Below are positions 1 to 11,498 of a stretch of 64,000 nt of DNA, in pieces. The stretch covers positions 11,759,906-11,823,905 of the forward strand of contig CM072160.1 of assembly GCA_036850595.1 (NCBI GenBank), in the 5' to 3' direction. Within the stretch, counting starts at the first letter, position 1. Every line of letters begins with the position of its first letter. The DNA comes from Rhyacichthys aspro. Its lineage: Eukaryota; Chordata; Actinopteri; Gobiiformes; Rhyacichthyidae. The position numbers and the translations under genes are program-made. Under the pieces are notes generated by a model. It had not been told where the DNA came from and did no database searches. It saw nothing but the letters and a program-made list of their open reading frames with translations.

Positions 1-1814
1 GAGTCATGTACAAGAGAAAGCGTCTAAGATTCGGCTGCCAGCACAAATACAATCTACACTGAAGGTCACACTGAAGAGTAAAGCAAAGGGTTGGGCTCTG
101 GGACAGGAAATAGCAAAGAAATTACACTGAACTGGCGGAAAACACAACAACTGCACAGATTTCTGACCCTTGTGCACACTGAATAAGGATGAAGCTTTGA
201 CTTGATGAAACCCCACATCAATGGAACATTTCCTGCTCGTAATTGCATTGTAGCACTGGTGCACTAGTTAGGAATTAGAGCCTATAGGTCTTTAAGTTTT
301 TGCAGGGCTTGTCAGACTGCATTGCACTGAAAAGAGCAAACAACAATCCTCCCAAGATGTTGCCAGGTGCATAAAACCTTTGTGGTAATGAGAGCTGACA
401 TGTAATTGAAACAAACAGTAAGAAGTTCTTTGAGGGCTTCTTAAAACAAACGAAAATAATGCACATTAGGCTTTAATGATTTCGAAAACATTACATAAGA
501 AGTGAAATGCAAGATCAGGAAACGGATCAATGGCACTAACTGACTGATTAGGACTATTACACACAGACGTGAACATGGGCAGCATACTGATTTACACTGG
601 GCCCAAAGTGCGCTTTCATTCTTCAGTGTCAGACAATTTGTCTTCTAGCACTTAAGGCTGACCTTCCTCTTCACACATTCACAAGCCCCAAGGTGACGCT
701 GCACTAAAACTGTCCACATTCATGTGACTTCATCCTCTTGTCACAAAGATGAAGTTTAGCCCTCTGCACAGCTGTTACAACTGTTTTTCCTCCACATTTT
801 CTTCTTCCTGCAGGCTCTCGTATCACAGTGGAATCTCTCTTTAAGCTTCATCTCCTTCTCTCTCTTGAGTACGCCTCTCGTTTTCTGGCTCAATTTGTCC
901 CCAAATAGCTCCACAGTGATGTAAAGATAAATGAGAGGTACAACTTGTTAATTCACAACAAGGAATGCATTACAAACCCTGTGTTTGTTATGAAAGGAAA
1001 GATGAACCCTTTGTCAGTGAGTCAACAGTGCATGCATCACATCTGGCCATAAAGCTTGTGTCTGGATTCATGGACTGACAATATTTTGGTTTGAATGTTT
1101 GCCACATGCCACTTACAGTGTGATGTCAGTGAAATGTATCCCTCTTGAGGAAGTGAATGAGTGGAGCCTTTTAGAAGCCGGTGGTTGTGCATCATTCACT
1201 AACTTCATTAACACTAATGGAATGTTGATGGTGAGCTTTGTGATAAGTGGGAAACAGCAGTGGACAATTTGCCTGGATTTATAATACAGCATGGCTTCTG
1301 GCTGTGAGCAGGTTTTGTCTCGTAAATGTAAACAGAGCAGAGAGGCGTTCGCTGACGGTTTACTCCACAGTCAAGGTGTAGTTTAGTCGAAAAATGCTGA
1401 GAAACTATCAGTCGTTCTCCTCTGAATTTACTCCCGACTCGATCTTGACGGGCCGTGTGTGAACGTAATGTGTTCATTTTTTTGTCCTGTTGAGATACCC
1501 ATACAGAAACAAGAACCCAAAAGATTTACTATGTGATGCCCGTACATGTTATGGATTTTGTGAGCTGCTGACTGTATTAAATTGTGTTAAGTGCCACCAT
1601 TACAAACAGCTTAGACAAGTGGTATGAGGCAAAAAGAGCAATTCCTTTAATCAGACATGGCGGCTATTTCCACTGATTGTTTAACTTGCAGAGTGCATTC
1701 GCGGAGTATCGCCACTACACTAATGAAAATTGGAACTTCAAACCCACAGTCTTGCTAACCGAGGCACTACCTGTCTGCCACAGGCCTGATAATTTGACTA
1801 TTGGGTAGAAAACA
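1..1814. other. Non-coding left end of the window
   Basis: Both strands were read for exons and repeats and none was recognised. All open frames are under 90 residues and without family resemblance. It lies beyond the best distal poly(A) candidate of mbnl1, so it is probably intergenic. Confidence 0.65.
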
Positions 1815-1868
1815 TAAACAAACAACAAACAAAAACATTCTCAAAATGACTTTATTCTATGATTTATT
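1815..1868 (-). terminator. Candidate polyadenylation site (double AATAAA plus GU-rich element)
   Basis: On the minus strand two AATAAA hexamers lie 12 nt apart (1868-1863 and 1856-1851). They are followed by a short spacer and then a GU/U-rich stretch, GTTTTTGTTTGTTGTTTG, at about 1835-1818. This is the full arrangement expected of a strong vertebrate poly(A) site. It is the best candidate for the distal end of the mbnl1 transcript, although another minus-strand transcript is possible. Confidence 0.5.
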
Positions 1869-3370
1869 GCATTAATTGAGATTGCATCTTCTTTTTTTTT
1901 CCATCTAAATGCATAATAACACACAGTCATAGAGCAATCATACAAAACAAGGTGGAACAATGTCTGTGAAAGGTCTGGAAGTCTGGTGGGGCAGAGCCGG
2001 GCAGATAGCGCTGTGCTGATTACACTGTGACCAAATAAATAACACAGCTGCTTTAGAGAAGACGACATTTCAACAGGGACAGTACTCAAATATTTAACTA
2101 CTCTGCGTGTTAAAGGAGAAAGCTCTAACTAAAACAAACATCCAATCACCTTCAGCTGAATGTTTTGTTATTGATGTTTTTGCCATAATTGATTGCTAAA
2201 AACTAAAGAATTGAATTTGTTTGTCTCATCCAACATTAGATAATCTTAGTCAAACACAAAAGTATCACAGAGCTGGTGTTAAATCCATTTCAAGACCAAA
2301 GTTGGCCGGATCAATACCTTTCCTCTTCAGGAGCAGTGTGATTAGGCTAACCTGCTGCATCTCCTTTGTTTTCCTCTTGTTTTCCATCAGCAGAGGAAAG
2401 CACGGGCACTTACCCTCGGCCTCTGCACTAACACACTAAAGTTCACTTCCCGTAATCACAAACACATTCTTACTCACATCTAAGGGGATGAGACAGAGGC
2501 TCCACGAGCACTCAGTGAAAGTCTTGATATGACTCAGCACAGAAGAATAACACTCTCCAGCAGCAAAAAGGAATGGCAAGACAATCACCTTGAGTAATTA
2601 ATGCTGATATTGTGTCACTAAAAAGTTTCTGGTCAGAATTATTTTTATTTATCTCATTTATATAGTGTTACAGTATTACCCGGCATGCCTAGTATCAGGT
2701 AAGTCTATCTTCAACAGCTCTGAGCTCAAGAATTTGAAAAGTGGGTGATGGAGAATGCATTATGTCATGGTGGGGCTGAGAAACATCAAAAGTTGACAAT
2801 TAGGTGAAATGAAATAGCTCCAGTGCTACTTTCAGCAGTGTAATGTAAAATACAAAAAAAAAAAACACAAAATCTCTTATGTTTATCATTGAACTAAAAC
2901 TGTTTTCCAAAAGAATAGGCTCTGTCACATAACATTGATACACAAGAATCTAAAGACAATCCTGAAGTGGTATTCCAAATCTTCTTTCTTGGCTGAGTGT
3001 AATAACCTAGTTGCACTGCTCTTCTGTGTGATAAATAGGCTAACCCAAGGGGTGAGATGGAATTTTCACAGCGTAGGTATTTATTTTGGTTACTCTACCC
3101 ACTCCTGGTTCTGTATTAATTCACTGACTGTGTTTCAGAATTTTTTCTCATTATGGACTCAAAATCATGCCCAGTAGGGAAATTCAGCGGCTTATCTAGT
3201 GTGCTTTTAATTGGACTGTCTGCTCGTGTCACAGAAATAGAAGTCTAAAGTCTAAAATTGGATTTCTCTGCAGTATCATCCCCTGACAAGTGATGCATTA
3301 AATGACATTTATTGTGTATTAATGGACTACGGTGGCCAAGAAAGCTCAAAGCATACAAATACACATTAGT

Positions 3371-3546
3371 ACAAGCAACAATTTCACAGCACATAAGCTG
3401 CAATTCACAAATGCAACATTGCACTGTGAATTCATAAAACCTCGACATGAACTTCACAATATGTGTACCGCAAATCAATAAACACGTGCAAATGGACAAC
3501 CATGGCATCAATTCCACAACACATGAGCTGCATTTCACCATGACAA
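3371..3546. repeat. Degenerate tandem repeat, three units of about 60-70 bp
   Basis: A core like TTCACAGCACATAAGCTGCA recurs with changes at about 3383, 3453 and 3512, each followed by a CAA/TTCAC stretch. Units are diverged, so the array is old. It directly adjoins the A/T-rich repeat at 3.55 kb and may be part of the same insertion. Confidence 0.5.
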
Positions 3547-3780
3547 CTTTTTTTCTTTTAGGTGGATACTCAAAAAAAAATCATTTATTTTATTTATTTT
3601 TTTTAGGGAGTAACTAAAAAAAATAAAATAAAAATAAAATAAATTTTTAGGGCAACTCAAAAAATATATATATTTTTTTTGATCAACTGATCATCTTTTG
3701 ATGGGGGGAACTCAAAAAAACTTGAAAAATGTTTTTTTTAGGGGCAACTCAAAGAAAACAATTTTTTTGAAAAAAATTGC
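3547..3780. repeat. A/T-tract repeat with AGGGGCAACTC-type punctuation
   Basis: About five degenerate units consist of a T run, a short G-rich core (TAGGTGGATACTC, TAGGGAGTAACTA, TAGGGCAACTC, GGGGGGAACTC, TAGGGGCAACTC) and an A run. The core resembles, in inverted orientation, the AAGTTCCCCAGAA punctuation of the array at 57-58 kb. Confidence 0.7.
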
Positions 3781-6059
3781 TACAGTAAGTATAAAGTAGA
3801 TGCCTTAAGAAGAAAAACTAAAGAAACTCTCCAGTGTGTGACCAAGGTTAAAGAGTGAGAAACTAAACTAAACGTCTACATGTTGTGCCATTTGTTCTTA
3901 ACAATTAACCAAGAGAAAAAGACTTATCTAGACAGATCAAGATTTATTTTTTTATTTATTAAGCTTTTATTCCATTTAGCAGTTTCGTCTTTATAAAGTG
4001 TGTTTCGGCTATTTTCTAGAGCTGTCTGGGCCACTGTAATGGACACTTCCGACTGAGTGCTCACCACATGACAGTTTTGCTGAGGATGTACACACCACAC
4101 TGAGACTCACAATGAAGTGAGTTCTGTCATTTCAGGGCTAAGTGAGATTAACAACACTCGTAGGCCTATTTGGCAAGAAGCGCCATAGAATCTGCCATTT
4201 TTGGATCAGTACTGCTTCATTAAGTGTCCACACAACACAGTCAGCCATGAGTGCCTCTAGACAAAGACAGTGAGGACAAGAGGAAAGATAGACTTCAGAT
4301 AGAGGAAGGGAAGAATGGAGGATGATGGAGGAAGGAGAGGAGTTAGTTAATTTAATGACTTTCTAGGCAATTAAATATCCTTCTCTGTCATAAAAGTCTG
4401 AGGAAATAATACGTTCCAGATAATGGCATGCAACTTCCTGTTTCCACTCCATTGTAAACACTTTGAGACAAATGCTGTCAACAAATAGTGAAACAAAGTG
4501 GAAAAAGAAATTTAATATGAGTATTAAAATTACCTGTGTCATTTATCAAATGATGACAGAGAGGTCTACAGTGGCCACTTACTGAAAGTGTTCATGTATT
4601 ATAAAATGGTGCTCTCTGGTGGTTGTAAGTTGTATCGCAGCCTCAAAGAAAAAGTCCAGTTTTTACAAAGTTGGAGCCTAGTTAGCGTATATACAGCAGT
4701 AATTCCATTCAACTTTATGTATTTATATATCCCCATATGCCCATTGTTTCAAAGGGCTTTTCAAGACATCAGCCCCAGTTCTTAGATCCTCTCTCAAGAT
4801 GTGTGTGTGTGTGTGTTCTCATAGTTCTGTATTTTCTGATTTGTGAAACAGAACCTGCCACAAAAAGACTTACCTTGGTAGAAACATGTGAAACCAAGGT
4901 GAAAAGACAACCTTTTCAATCATAAAATGAAAATTGTAGCCTGGCATATACACAATATGTCATTGAGTATCAATACATGCTTCTGCACAGGCTATAGATA
5001 CACTTATAAACTACGTGACCTGTACAAAATGTCTGTTTGTGTCACTATTTGTGATTTCAGACTGATGCAGGGCATTGCAACTATGGTAACTAGGCTTTAT
5101 AAGATTGAAAAAGGCTATAGTGGTTGGATAAATACAGTGAAAATTAAAACAAGTTCAATACATTTTTTACATATGGCTGTTAAAAGTGTGTTTGTGTTGG
5201 CTCAAAACAAACTCCTGTCATGAGATAATGAGCCCACTGTCAAAAAAAGAGATGCTGCCTCAAGCAAATTTCAGATTTTTAATTTTTATTACTTTTTTAT
5301 TCATTACAGCAAGAATTAAATATAGCAGAGCAGGCCCTGTGAGAAAATGTGTCAAGGACATATATTTCTTGAAAACAGACAGTATCACAGTTTCCCAGCA
5401 ATCAGCTATCACCAGGACAATGATGGCTGATGATGTAACAGTCTCCACCTCTGCGTCTCTGGCTCCTTCAACATTTCCTTTCAATGAGTTTATATTTTAT
5501 GGCTTTAGACTGTGGCGTTCGGCAGGTTTGTCTTTTCAGGTGCTTTTCAAACTGAGGTGGCAAACATGACACATGTTTTCAGGGGCCTGCAACAGTAAAA
5601 CAAGCAAAAACAAACCGCGGCAGGAGACAGAATACATCATCTTAGCACTACAAGCAGAGAAAACAAACAACAAAGAAAAAAAAATTAAAGTTCAGTTTAC
5701 ATCATATCATAAATGTAAGCATGCGTGCTTGTAGGAGATGACGGTCTGGAGAGATGACAAGGATGACTTGGCCAAACTACAAAAACAAGATTCAGTTTTT
5801 CAGTTAATATTTTTATATTATTTTCTTTTTTTATTATTATTTTTTACTTGTGCCTGATGTTGACGTACAACATATTGAAGTATTGGTGTCTGGTCAGATT
5901 CATCTACTAAAAGCACAGCTTACAAACAGAAAGAACATACTTATAGCTATGGTTTTTGAGTTGCATGGATTTCAACTCTCCAAGTGGTGAAACCTTTGTG
6001 AGTATATTCTCAGAAATCTTTATTTTTTAAATAAACCACTAGTCTATTTTTTTATTTTC

Positions 6060-6079
6060 ATATATATATATATATATAT
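6060..6079. repeat. (AT)n microsatellite
   Basis: An uninterrupted TA/AT run of about 20 bp within the probable 3' UTR, immediately beside a minus-strand AATAAA. Confidence 0.9.
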
Positions 6080-9064
6080 TTTATTCCATTACATTGATAG
6101 AATATTGTATAGTGTAAATACATCTTTCTGTGTAACATGTTTTCTTATTTAATAGTACTGTGTGGTGATCTTTTAACGGTATATGTATTCGCTTTAACAT
6201 GCATTGCTTTCTGAGTAAAGTAAAGAGACAGGACGAGTTGTGGTTGGTCGGGCCTGGGAGGGCGTGGCCATACACCAGACAAACCCAGTCAGACCCTTGC
6301 GCTCTGGAAAGGTTACCTGGCAAACTACAAGCTGCTGACAAAAAAGAAGAGCAACACTTGGCCTTTACTGAAAGGTTTTAGGAGAGTGTCAACTCAGTGC
6401 CCTTTGATGCAAGCGTTTTGTTCAGCCTTTCATAAGATTTTTTGTTATCCTAGCAAAATTTCTTGTCATTATAGACAGATTTTTTTATTCAAAATAAGAT
6501 CTCAATATACACGATTCTCTCTTTTTTGACTATGTACAGAAGTGCAAAAAAGTCAACCTTCATCACCTTTATCGCCCCTAGATTTCCCCCACTCTTTGCA
6601 GTCAGCCATGGTAAAAGAGGTGAGCACATAGGCCCCGCCCCTTCTCTGGCTGCATTCACACAACCCCCAAAAAGTGATCAAATATGCAGCTTGTTTTCCA
6701 ACATGGCCCAATTTCCAGGGAGAGTAAAAATATTCAAACAATAGTTACTATTTGAAATGGATACAGTAGAAAATAACATCTTTACTCTAAACATCTAAGA
6801 ACTACATTTTTATAATAATCTTTTTTTTCATATATGACTAGTTACAAACCTTACAATCATTAAAATATTACTCGGTTGGCGACTGTTGCCACAGTGACAA
6901 CTTAGCCTCTCTTCTAGTATTTCATCACTGTTAGATACTCATATAAAACATCTTTGTTCAAGGAACACAAAAGACTTGAGAAATGAACAATATGCATACA
7001 GGTCAACAATATGCATAACATAGAAAATACTGAGTCTACAATCATAATCATACTAAAATGAACATTACATGGAATTTTAGGAAACTGTGCATGAGCAACA
7101 CACAACACACACTACCTTATATTCATTATAAGAAAGATAAATAGAATTGAATTGGCAAAAAAAAACAAAATACCAAAATATAATTCAAATAACAAACAAG
7201 AAAACTACAAGGAAGTTAAGAAGTAGACAAAAAGTGACAATACATAGTGCTCTGTTATTATGGTGTGGATTAGGCAACTGGATGGTTTGAGATGGCATGT
7301 TGCATTGTGCTGACCTGGTGGTACATTCTAAGGCTTTGGATGAGTTATACAATCGTTGTTTGATTCTTGCCACATTCCCTGTACTATCCACTGATTGAAT
7401 ATGCCTGAAGAACACCCAGAACACAAGGAAAACAAAGAGTCCTAGAGATCTACTCTAAATGCCTCTTCCATCTAACTGTCTTTTTAAATACTAGTTCACT
7501 GACAATATCTATCAACAGTGACACGAATAAGACTTTGGCTGACTATCTGAAAACAGTTCTCAGGTTTGAACAAATATTATTAAATATGTCCCATTATATA
7601 CACTAAATTAAATCTAGGTCAAAATCTGTTATAAAATATCCAATACCATACAAATAAAAAATCACATATCTAACACCAATTGCATCATGTCACAGCAGTT
7701 TGAACAAAACATTTTTCCTTAAGTCATTAGACTTAATAATCACACAGTGACCTGTCAGAACAGGTTCACTCATTTGCCATCTCTGATAAACTCATCAACA
7801 CTCAAGTCTAGGAAAAAATAAATGTAGGAAAAAAACATCATATTTGAGTGAAAGAGTTGAATTAAGGAGACAGTTTGGGGAATCCAATCACCAGCGATGC
7901 TATTTATATCAAAGGTAATGAGGGGTTACATTACTAGATCCTGTTCAAGAGAGAGTTCAGATTAAAGGGAACGGTTCAGTTTAGACTTTGCATCACTGTT
8001 TAATACCATTTGTGTTTTATTGAGATGTATGGCACTACAGGGACGACCTGCAAGCTTAAAGACATGTGCTTCAGAGAGAAAAGGTAGGCTACAAAGGTTT
8101 CAAAGACACCTCACAGACATTCAGTTGCTAGTTTGCCTCTGAGTGCACTTCCCTTATTACTGTTTTAATAAACTAAAGTCCTAACAAAACTACTGTGCAT
8201 GCATATGTGGTTCAGTCAGATTATTCAGTACTTTCTCAACTGAAATACAAGGTGCACCTCTGTGTAAACAAATGAACACATTTAGGTCAAAGACCAACAA
8301 CCAATGAGCACACAAATAAAAGAAGTCATGATTCTCGGTCGATGAATGTAACAATCATACCCTTTACATGACTGCTCCGCACATTCATCCCTTAGTAACA
8401 TTCAGAGTGTGTCTGGTGAATAAAGGTAACTCGCCTCTACAAAGTAGGCAGTCTTTGATGTAAATGATGTTCTTTTTACTTATAGCACTAATGTGTATGA
8501 AATACACATAAAAACAGTCCCGGCAAACCTCAGCTCCTATGGCGACATGCAGATTCAATCCAAACCAATTCCCATTGGCTTCTCCGTCCTGCAGTCTTTA
8601 TTACAGGCATTATGTGTGACCGCTAATCTTCTTCAACTCGACACCAGCACACTCAAGTTCCATCTAGAAAAAAAGTCATGCAAATGTAACAAACCACAAG
8701 TGAAACAGCTTTAGGTAAAAAGACAGACATGTCAGATATTTTGTGTGTATGTAGATTTTTGAATAAATTGAATGTATCTCAAAATATTTCTATTAAAATG
8801 GTGAGTGTTTAGACTATTTCATAGCTTTATTTAAAAAAAACTTCAGGGTTGAGTTGAAACTATGAAAATATTCTACAACTACAAACTATACAAGACAGTC
8901 AGCCTGAAGTGACTTGGATGACATTACTCTTTTAGGAGTTTAAAGGTGTTTAAGGAGTCAATTGAACAATTTTCATTCAGTGTGACATGTTTAAGTCAGT
9001 GTGTGTTTTTGAGGAATGTGGTTAGAGTAGGAGAAGAGGCGCAGTACATACTGTTCTGATCCTC

Positions 9065-9121
9065 CTACATCTGGGTCACATATTTGTGACTAGTCAGATG
9101 GTCTGCAGAAATTATTGGAAT
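9065..9121 (-). CDS. mbnl1: mbnl1 terminal coding exon (C-terminus and stop)
   Basis: After exon 8 this exon encodes IPIISADHLTSHKYVTQM and a TAG stop at 9067-9065. This is the classic MBNL1 C-terminus, with Asp where human has Glu. The acceptor is cccaatcag with a pyrimidine-rich stretch upstream. If exon 8 is skipped the same exon is entered one frame over and reads DSNNFCRPSD followed by TAG at 9092-9090. That corresponds to the alternative DTHNICRTSD-type ending known in MBNL proteins. No separate alternative exon was seen in the 312-nt intron between this exon and exon 8. Confidence 0.95.
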   Translation of the reverse strand: MPIISADHLTSHKYVTQM

Positions 9122-9433
9122 CTGATTGGGAGGGAAAAGAAAAGCAGAGAGAGCAACAGAGAAAAACACAAAAACAGTGGTGAAATAGATAGTTACTCTT
9201 ATTAATGCACATATTCATCATAAAGACCAGCAGAGCGTTTGTCTAGAATTATATCAGATGCTCTCAAAAGCTTGCAAAAATTAAGAGATGAGTCCATGCT
9301 CTGAAGCATTTTTAACTAATGAACACATGGATATAATAAAAAACTATATTTAAAATAAGACAAACAAACTAACAGATCTGGAAAAGATAAAGCTGCAAAC
9401 CAAAGAGTGAAGAGAGAGGCAGGAGAGGCAAAC
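9122..9433 (-). other. mbnl1 intron 8 (312 nt)
   Basis: A short intron with a weak GTTTGC donor and a pyrimidine-rich acceptor (TTTTCCCTCCCAATCAG). No alternative exon was seen between exon 8 and the terminal exon. Confidence 0.8.
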
Positions 9434-9525
9434 CTGATTGGCTGTTGCAGTTGCAAAGGGAACACTTGTGGCAGATGTGGTGGCTGCAGACACAGTGGCT
9501 GGAGTAGCACCGTGCATCAGGGGTA
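9434..9525 (-). CDS. mbnl1: mbnl1 coding exon 8 (Ser/Thr/Ala-rich tail)
   Basis: This 92-nt exon completes codon 350 (Val) and encodes residues 351-380: PLMHGATPATVSAATTSATS followed by VPFATATANQ. The acceptor is ccctccaag before TACCCC. The donor is GTTTGC, a weak site, in phase 0. It is one codon shorter than the remembered human form, which has FAATATANQ. Its length is not a multiple of three, so its inclusion decides which frame the last exon is read in. Confidence 0.94.
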
Positions 9526-10033
9526 CTTGGAGGGAAAGATCACACAGGGACTTGAACCAGAATAGACTTAAAGCTTTCATGATCACACTTCATTTCATGC
9601 CTGCCTATAGAACACTAATAAACATGAGAAAATCCGATGATATCATAACATGTAAAAGCTTAAAATAACAAGACCCATTGTCTTCTTGTCATGTTGTATT
9701 AGACGTAAACAGGTTTAACTACATTTTAAAATCCAACTCCTCATGTTTATGTGGCACGTATAGCGAGACATTATGATGAGGTGCTCTTTAGGTTAGAGAG
9801 CTCGGGGTGGCAGTGTAATGAAGCAGACGTATTTAAACTGCAACAAGCATTAGGTGACAGGCAATTGTGGCAAGGCATAATCAGGTACTGCTCATAAATG
9901 AATTTGCATTTAGCTTTTATAAGTCTGAATGTTGCATCAAAAACACAATACTGTTTTTTTTAACCTCATTTTATGGTTTAGTAGCAGGTTGAATGAAAAA
10001 GTAAAACAATCAGTAAGGAAAGCTGGCACCTAC
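9526..10033 (-). other. mbnl1 intron 7 (508 nt)
   Basis: A/T-rich intron between the 36-nt and 92-nt exons, donor GTAGGT and acceptor ccctccaag. No embedded feature was recognised. Confidence 0.8.
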
Positions 10034-10069
10034 CAACACTTGTTGCAGGTGTCATGCACAATATCGAGC
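10034..10069 (-). CDS. mbnl1: mbnl1 exon 7: 36-nt microexon-like cassette
   Basis: This 36-nt cassette completes codon 338 (Gly), encodes SILCMTPATSV at residues 339-349, and gives the first base of codon 350. The acceptor is gatggacag and the donor is GTAGGT. Size and peptide match the vertebrate 36-nt exon 7, which is developmentally regulated and linked to MBNL1 dimerisation in mammals. Because 36 is a multiple of three, skipping preserves the frame. A UGCAUG motif lies inside the exon (10053-10058) and another just upstream (10078-10083). Both are RBFOX-type sites; regulation by RBFOX is inferred. Confidence 0.95.
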
Positions 10070-11347
10070 CTGTCCATCATGCATTGCAACAGGAAGTGAA
10101 TTGGGAAGAGAAAAAAGGAAAACCAATTAGCCTCAAAGACTAAAAAATGTTGACTTTAGTATACATGGTACAAATACATTACATGTTAGCTTGTTTTTTT
10201 CAAGACAATTTTGTTAGAAATAATTACATAAGTAAAAAATCCTTGCAATGACACAGAGCAAAACAAAGATGAAATATTTGTGTGGAATACTTGGTCTGTT
10301 CCAACCCAGTTTATCACTGTCTGCTCCATTTAATAGAAGGGCAAATCAAACACTACCCTTGGTCCCATTTTCCTGTCAGCAGCATGGCAGCTCTTTACAC
10401 ACTGCCAGTTTTCAATGGCCTGCTTTCAAAATCTTCAACTTGTGTTGCAGTGACCTGACAGTCCAATAGTGTGGGACATATGAGATTCTGAGTATCCAGA
10501 TCTCTCACAGGAGGGAATCGATGGCAGGCTATTCTTAGGCTGTCAGATGAGAATATAGGACACAGTGTAAGATGACTATGCAGCGGCCAGAAACATCGAG
10601 GTCAAATAAGCTACGTGTGTGTGTGCAGTACATGTATGCATTCTTAAAGTCCAGTGAAGATGCACTAAATTAAGGGGACAGCCTGTAACTTGAGTTTGCT
10701 ACTTAAGCTAAAGATCGCATTTGTGTTAAGTTGTATATAATGTTGGAGGATGTCCAATGAATCACTTAAAAGCCATCTGAAAATAAAATGATTTAAAGAG
10801 AGCAATATCCTAATGAGTCTGTACTGCTATTTAAGTAGATTCCCACAGAGGGCGCTGTATAGCCTATACCCAGTGGACAAAATGTCAGGGCAGTTAGCAA
10901 AATTGTGGTTGTGTTGACAAAATTACAAGATGGATTAAATTACAGACAGTGAAAATACATGGAAAGTGTTGTTTATACTTTTTCAAGTAAAGGAAATCCT
11001 TTAGGCTAATTAAGCACAGCACCTACTTTTCATGGCATGTTTTCAATGTAATTACATATTTATAATGTACAAACGTTGTTTTTACAGCAGAATGTCAACA
11101 TGACAATAGTCCAATAAGTGGCCTATTATACTTTGTCAAAGTCAGTACGCCCCTTTAGGCTAGAAATGTCTTACGTCTATGGTTCCCAGAGGAAGAGACA
11201 TACAAATGAGTGTGTGTGACTCAATGGCGTTACATTCAGCATGCATTAACAATCATGCAGTGTAGTTCCTTTATGCCACAAAAAAAACTTTAGTTGTGGT
11301 GGTGTGGAGCTATAATAGCATTTCTAAGCAGAAAACTAAGGCCTTAC
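10070..11347 (-). other. mbnl1 intron 6 (1.3 kb)
   Basis: Donor GTAAGG, acceptor gatggacag. It contains a CAGAGGGCGCT sequence at about 10845-10855 that partly resembles a CTCF core, and a TGCATG next to the acceptor. No other feature was seen. Confidence 0.8.
10078..10083 (-). promoter_or_regulatory. UGCAUG motif just upstream of the 36-nt exon
   Basis: The minus strand reads TGCATG ending 8 nt before the 36-nt exon acceptor. A second TGCATG lies inside the exon at 10053-10058. RBFOX binding upstream of or inside a cassette usually represses inclusion. The pairing of two six-base motifs within 31 nt is more than expected by chance. Confidence 0.5.
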
Positions 11348-11498
11348 CTGACGGTATGAAAGCAGCCTGCTGCTGGAACTGCATGTTGGCCAGGGCCTGT
11401 TGGTACTGGAATACACCAGCATTGAACATAGTGGTGGCACCGTTGGCTTTTTCAAGTGCAGGTCTCTTTGGTAAAGGAGGCAAGACAGGAGGGAGCCC
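11348..11498 (-). CDS. mbnl1: mbnl1 coding exon 6 (proline-rich, LPKR motif)
   Basis: This 151-nt exon encodes residues 288-337 plus the first base of codon 338. It begins [20 protein letters not shown] and continues with [20 protein letters not shown], both MBNL1-type. The acceptor is cctatcag before GGG and the donor is GTAAGG; it leaves in phase 1. It is one codon shorter than the human exon, which has IPQAV where this has LPPV. LPKR is the second half of the nuclear-localisation signal started in the 54-nt exon. The rest is a flexible Gln/Ala-rich segment thought to take part in MBNL self-association. Confidence 0.95.

Larger units (their letters stand above)
1836..9064 (-). other. mbnl1: Probable long mbnl1 3' UTR
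   Basis: Downstream of the stop on the minus strand there is no convincing coding sequence for about 7 kb, which is A/T-rich as expected for the long 3' UTRs of MBNL genes. Minus-strand AATAAA candidates occur at 8016-8021, near 6080-6085, and as a pair at 1851-1856 and 1863-1868. The true end could be at any of these. An (AT)n run at about 6061-6079 and the repeats at 3.37-3.78 kb lie inside. If the end is near 6 kb, the stretch below that is intergenic. Confidence 0.4.

Noticed and set aside
5186..5569. A 127-residue plus-strand frame
   Set aside because: It lies antisense in the probable mbnl1 3' UTR, has unlikely composition and no family resemblance.
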